Of a stretch of 64,000 nt of DNA, positions 62,181-64,000 are shown piece after piece. Position numbers and translations under genes: made by a program. The first letter of the stretch is position 1. Each line of letters begins with the position of its first letter. The DNA lies in NCBI RefSeq assembly GCF_001757355.1, contig NZ_MINO01000013.1, forward strand, positions 35,985 to 99,984, written 5' to 3'. The stretch comes from Sphingobium phenoxybenzoativorans (GTDB lineage Bacteria > Pseudomonadota > Alphaproteobacteria > Sphingomonadales > Sphingomonadaceae). The notes under the pieces were generated by a model. The model searched no databases, was not told the DNA's origin, and saw only the letters and a list, made by a program, of their open reading frames with translations.

Positions 62181-62801
62181 ATGCAGATTTTCACGCGCAC
62201 TCGCGATGACGGGGCCGAGGACCGGGATCATGACCCGCGTCCGGTGTTGCGCCGCATCCGCCTGCTGGTCGTGGATGAAAATGCGACGGCGCTGTCGGTC
62301 ATGGGCCGCCGTCTTTCGCACATGGGCTATGATGTGGTGCTGGCCGAAAACGGCTTTGTCGGCCTCAACACCCTGATGGCGCAGAAATTCGATCTGATCA
62401 TCATCGACATGGGCATGCAGATGCTGAGCGGCATCGCGACGATGAAGAAGATGCGCGCTTCCGGCTTGCTGGGTCAGGCGTCGGTCATGATGATCACTGG
62501 GCAGAGCGATAGCGCCGGGATCGTAGAGGCGCTTGAGGCCGGTGCGGATGACCAGATCGTCAAGCCCTTCGATTTTGAGATACTCGATGCGCGCATCCGC
62601 CATGTCGTGACCCGCGCGCAGCGGATCGGCGAACTTTCCCGCTATAATGATGAACTGGACGCGCGCATCGCGCGCCGGGCAATGGAACTGGGCGAGGCCC
62701 GCGCCACGTTGGAAGAAATGCAGGCCGACCGCGCCCGCCTCGTCGCCTCCATCCAGGCGCTGCATGACGAACTGGAACGGGTCAATCTGGCGAAGGGTTG
62801 A
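62181..62801 (+). CDS. Response regulator receiver with C-terminal coiled coil
   Basis: 206 residues. An N-terminal 25-residue basic/acidic segment is followed by a receiver (about 26-140): LLVVDENATALSV, Asp76 in LIIIDMGMQMLSG and Lys in QIVKPFDFEIL. The first position of the acidic pair is reduced (VDEN). The last ~60 residues form a predicted coiled coil (RRAMELGEARATLEEMQADR). No DNA-binding or enzymatic output domain exists, so it probably acts by protein contact. No kinase is adjacent. Confidence 0.85.
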   Translation: MQIFTRTRDDGAEDRDHDPRPVLRRIRLLVVDENATALSVMGRRLSHMGYDVVLAENGFVGLNTLMAQKFDLIIIDMGMQMLSGIATMKKMRASGLLGQASVMMITGQSDSAGIVEALEAGADDQIVKPFDFEILDARIRHVVTRAQRIGELSRYNDELDARIARRAMELGEARATLEEMQADRARLVASIQALHDELERVNLAKG

Positions 62802-62826
62802 TCTTATCCCGGGGCAAAACCCGCCC

Positions 62827-62924
62827 CCGTTCGGGCTGAGCAAAGTCGAAGCCTTCCACTGAACGAAGTGAAGTGGCTTCGCTGTCGCTCAGCAGAGCCC
62901 TTCGACTTCGCTCAGGGCGAACGG
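62827..62924. repeat. Intergenic inverted repeat, copy 3
   Basis: About 98 bp between convergent genes: left arm CCGTTCGGGCTGAGCAAAGT, right arm CCTTCGACTTCGCTCAGGGC followed by GAACGG. The internal part also holds a small inverted repeat (CCACTGAACGAAGTGAAGTGG). The right arm is identical to that of copy 1. Confidence 0.85.
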
Positions 62925-62949
62925 AGCGGTATTTACACCATTCCAGTGG

Positions 62950-63909
62950 TTATCGCTTGAGCCAATGACTGGCGATAAACCACGCCGTTATCGCTCCCGC
63001 CAGCGCCGCGCAGACCCCCACCACGCCCCAGAAGGCCCAGGGTTCATGCGCATAGGGAATGCCATCGACATTCATGCCGAGCAGGCCGGTGATGAAGGTC
63101 AGCGGCAAAAACACCAGCGCAACGATCGATATGATCAGCGCCTGCAGGTTCATCTGTTCCGCGCGCAGGTCGGTCAGCCCTTCATGCGCCAGCGCCGACC
63201 GTTCCCGCACCGCCTCCAGTTCCTCGGCCATGCGCGCGCAGCGGTCGGCCGCTTCCTGCAGGTGCAGCCGGTCGTCATCCTCCAGCCAGGGCGCTTCGGC
63301 CATCGCCAGCCGCTCGATCGCCTGCCGCTGCGGCGCGATGAACCGGCGATAGGCGATGGCGGTCGCACGGATAGCCGACACTCGCCGCCGCGACTCCGTG
63401 GGGCCTTCCTCGCTGATCTCGCTCTCAATATCGTCCAGCGTGTCGCCCAGCTCGGCCACTTCCGGGTCCAGAACGTCTGTAATCTCCTGCGCCAGACAGG
63501 CGATCAGGTCGCCGGGATCGTGGATGGTTCCGTTCATCATCCGCGCCATGATCGGCTCCAGCGCCGCCAATGTGCGGTAGCTGACGGAAATGACCCGGCC
63601 CTTCTGCGCCCAGAGGCGGATCGAGACCAGAGCGTCGCCGAAATCGCCCTCCGCCTCCACGCCCGGTCCGCGCAAGTTGATCAGCGCGCCCGGCCCCATG
63701 AAGGTGCAGCGCGGCCGCGTCTCCTGCGCCACCAGCGCGCTGATCGCGGGTTCCGGCATGTCGGACAGACGCCCGGCGATGTGCCGCGCATCTTCCTTGC
63801 GTCCATCGATATGCAGCCAGACGAAATAGGGCGTAGTGGGGGAAGCGCAGAAGGCGTCCAGATGCTCCTCATGCGTCGTCTGCCCGTCATGCACGAACAC
63901 CCGGCTCAT
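62950..63909 (-). CDS. CorA/ZntB-type divalent cation transporter
   Basis: 319 residues. The long cytoplasmic alpha/beta domain precedes two C-terminal helices; the pore signature GMN is present in FITGLLGMNVDGIPY between them. The NVDGIPY extension after GMN points to the ZntB branch (zinc or other divalent cations) rather than classical CorA magnesium uptake. The ATG overlaps the stop of an upstream gene (ATGA), so the two are coupled. Confidence 0.92.
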   Translation of the reverse strand: MSRVFVHDGQTTHEEHLDAFCASPTTPYFVWLHIDGRKEDARHIAGRLSDMPEPAISALVAQETRPRCTFMGPGALINLRGPGVEAEGDFGDALVSIRLWAQKGRVISVSYRTLAALEPIMARMMNGTIHDPGDLIACLAQEITDVLDPEVAELGDTLDDIESEISEEGPTESRRRVSAIRATAIAYRRFIAPQRQAIERLAMAEAPWLEDDDRLHLQEAADRCARMAEELEAVRERSALAHEGLTDLRAEQMNLQALIISIVALVFLPLTFITGLLGMNVDGIPYAHEPWAFWGVVGVCAALAGAITAWFIASHWLKR

Positions 63910-64000
63910 CGCGGCATCTCCAGCCAGAGGGACAGGCCCGGCGGGGGCGATGCGGGCGGCGTATCGACGGCGATGCGGACGGCATCGGCCCGCGCCCGGT
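63906..64000 (-). CDS. 3' end of an unidentified gene (5' part outside window)
   Basis: The last 30 codons of a frame that enters from the right edge end in TGA at 63908-63906, overlapping the start of the CorA/ZntB gene. The visible C-terminus reads RARADAVRIAVDTPPASPPP followed by a short hydrophobic end. Too little is present to name a family. Confidence 0.5.
   Translation of the reverse strand, partial: RARADAVRIAVDTPPASPPPGLSLWLEMPR

Noticed and set aside
1..64000. CRISPR array, insertion sequence or prophage
   Set aside because: No regularly spaced direct repeats, transposase, integrase or phage structural genes were recognised; the only repeats are the three inverted intergenic elements.

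Overview
The window looks like chromosomal DNA from an alphaproteobacterium of the Sphingomonadales (Sphingobium, Sphingomonas or Novosphingobium type). The basis is high GC, TonB-dependent receptors with a sigma/FecR relay, a DUF1134 envelope protein, a ubiquinol-cytochrome c chaperone next to a DUF177 gene, a BLUF photoreceptor, PaoABC, and three copies of an inverted intergenic repeat ending in GGGCGAACGG that is common in this order. No rRNA or species marker is present, so the genus is not fixed. I see no transposase, prophage, plasmid or CRISPR signature.

Layout. 1-6007 (minus strand): four exported DUF11-type surface proteins in an apparent operon; the last runs off the left edge and ends in a beta-rich, barrel-like region. 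6133-10429: a phosphorelay set (Hpt protein, NarL-type regulator, CHASE3 hybrid kinase, CheY-like protein). 10577-14571: a TonB-dependent receptor and acetyl-CoA synthetase. 14655-16769: a Tat-exported flavin amine oxidase with a Sec-exported RidA-like protein. 17008-19106: small regulators and hypotheticals, including a membrane-tethered LuxR-type HTH protein. 19563-21883: an exported amidohydrolase, a BLUF protein and a divergent receiver. 22041-29190: class I fumarase, DMT exporter, DEAD-box helicase, YaiI-type protein, PgeF and a Cys/Met-metabolism PLP enzyme. 29311-40083: a HAD phosphatase, Mla-type lipid transport operon, PepN, BamE, ubiquinol-cytochrome c chaperone, DUF177, DinB and DUF1134 (EipA-like). 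40367-43634: tRNA-Ser(GCT) and aconitase B. 43724-47221: IclR regulator divergent from pcaIJF with a perfect palindromic operator between them. 47298-50467: two glycosyltransferase-like proteins and a HAD phosphatase. 50563-54395: ECF sigma, FecR and TonB-receptor signalling set. 54402-60749 (minus): paoCBA, MocA/MobA-like and XdhC-like maturation factors, and an SMP-30 lactonase. 60852-64000: thioesterase, enoyl-CoA hydratase, receiver/coiled-coil protein, CorA/ZntB transporter and the end of one more gene.

How the genes fit together. The metabolic genes suit a bacterium that degrades aromatic and organic acids: PaoABC oxidises aldehydes in the periplasm, PcaI/J/F finishes the beta-ketoadipate route to succinyl-CoA and acetyl-CoA, acetyl-CoA synthetase feeds acetate in, and aconitase B and fumarase run the TCA cycle. 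The envelope genes (DUF11 cluster, Mla system, BamE, EipA-like protein, PgeF, TonB receptors, glycosyltransferase cluster) build or repair the cell surface. Sensory genes are numerous for 64 kb.

Most of the window is ordinary core genome. The least explained parts are the DUF11 operon, the exported oxidase/RidA pair, the variant BLUF protein beside a stand-alone receiver, the IclR/pca operator, and the glycosyltransferase/HAD cluster.
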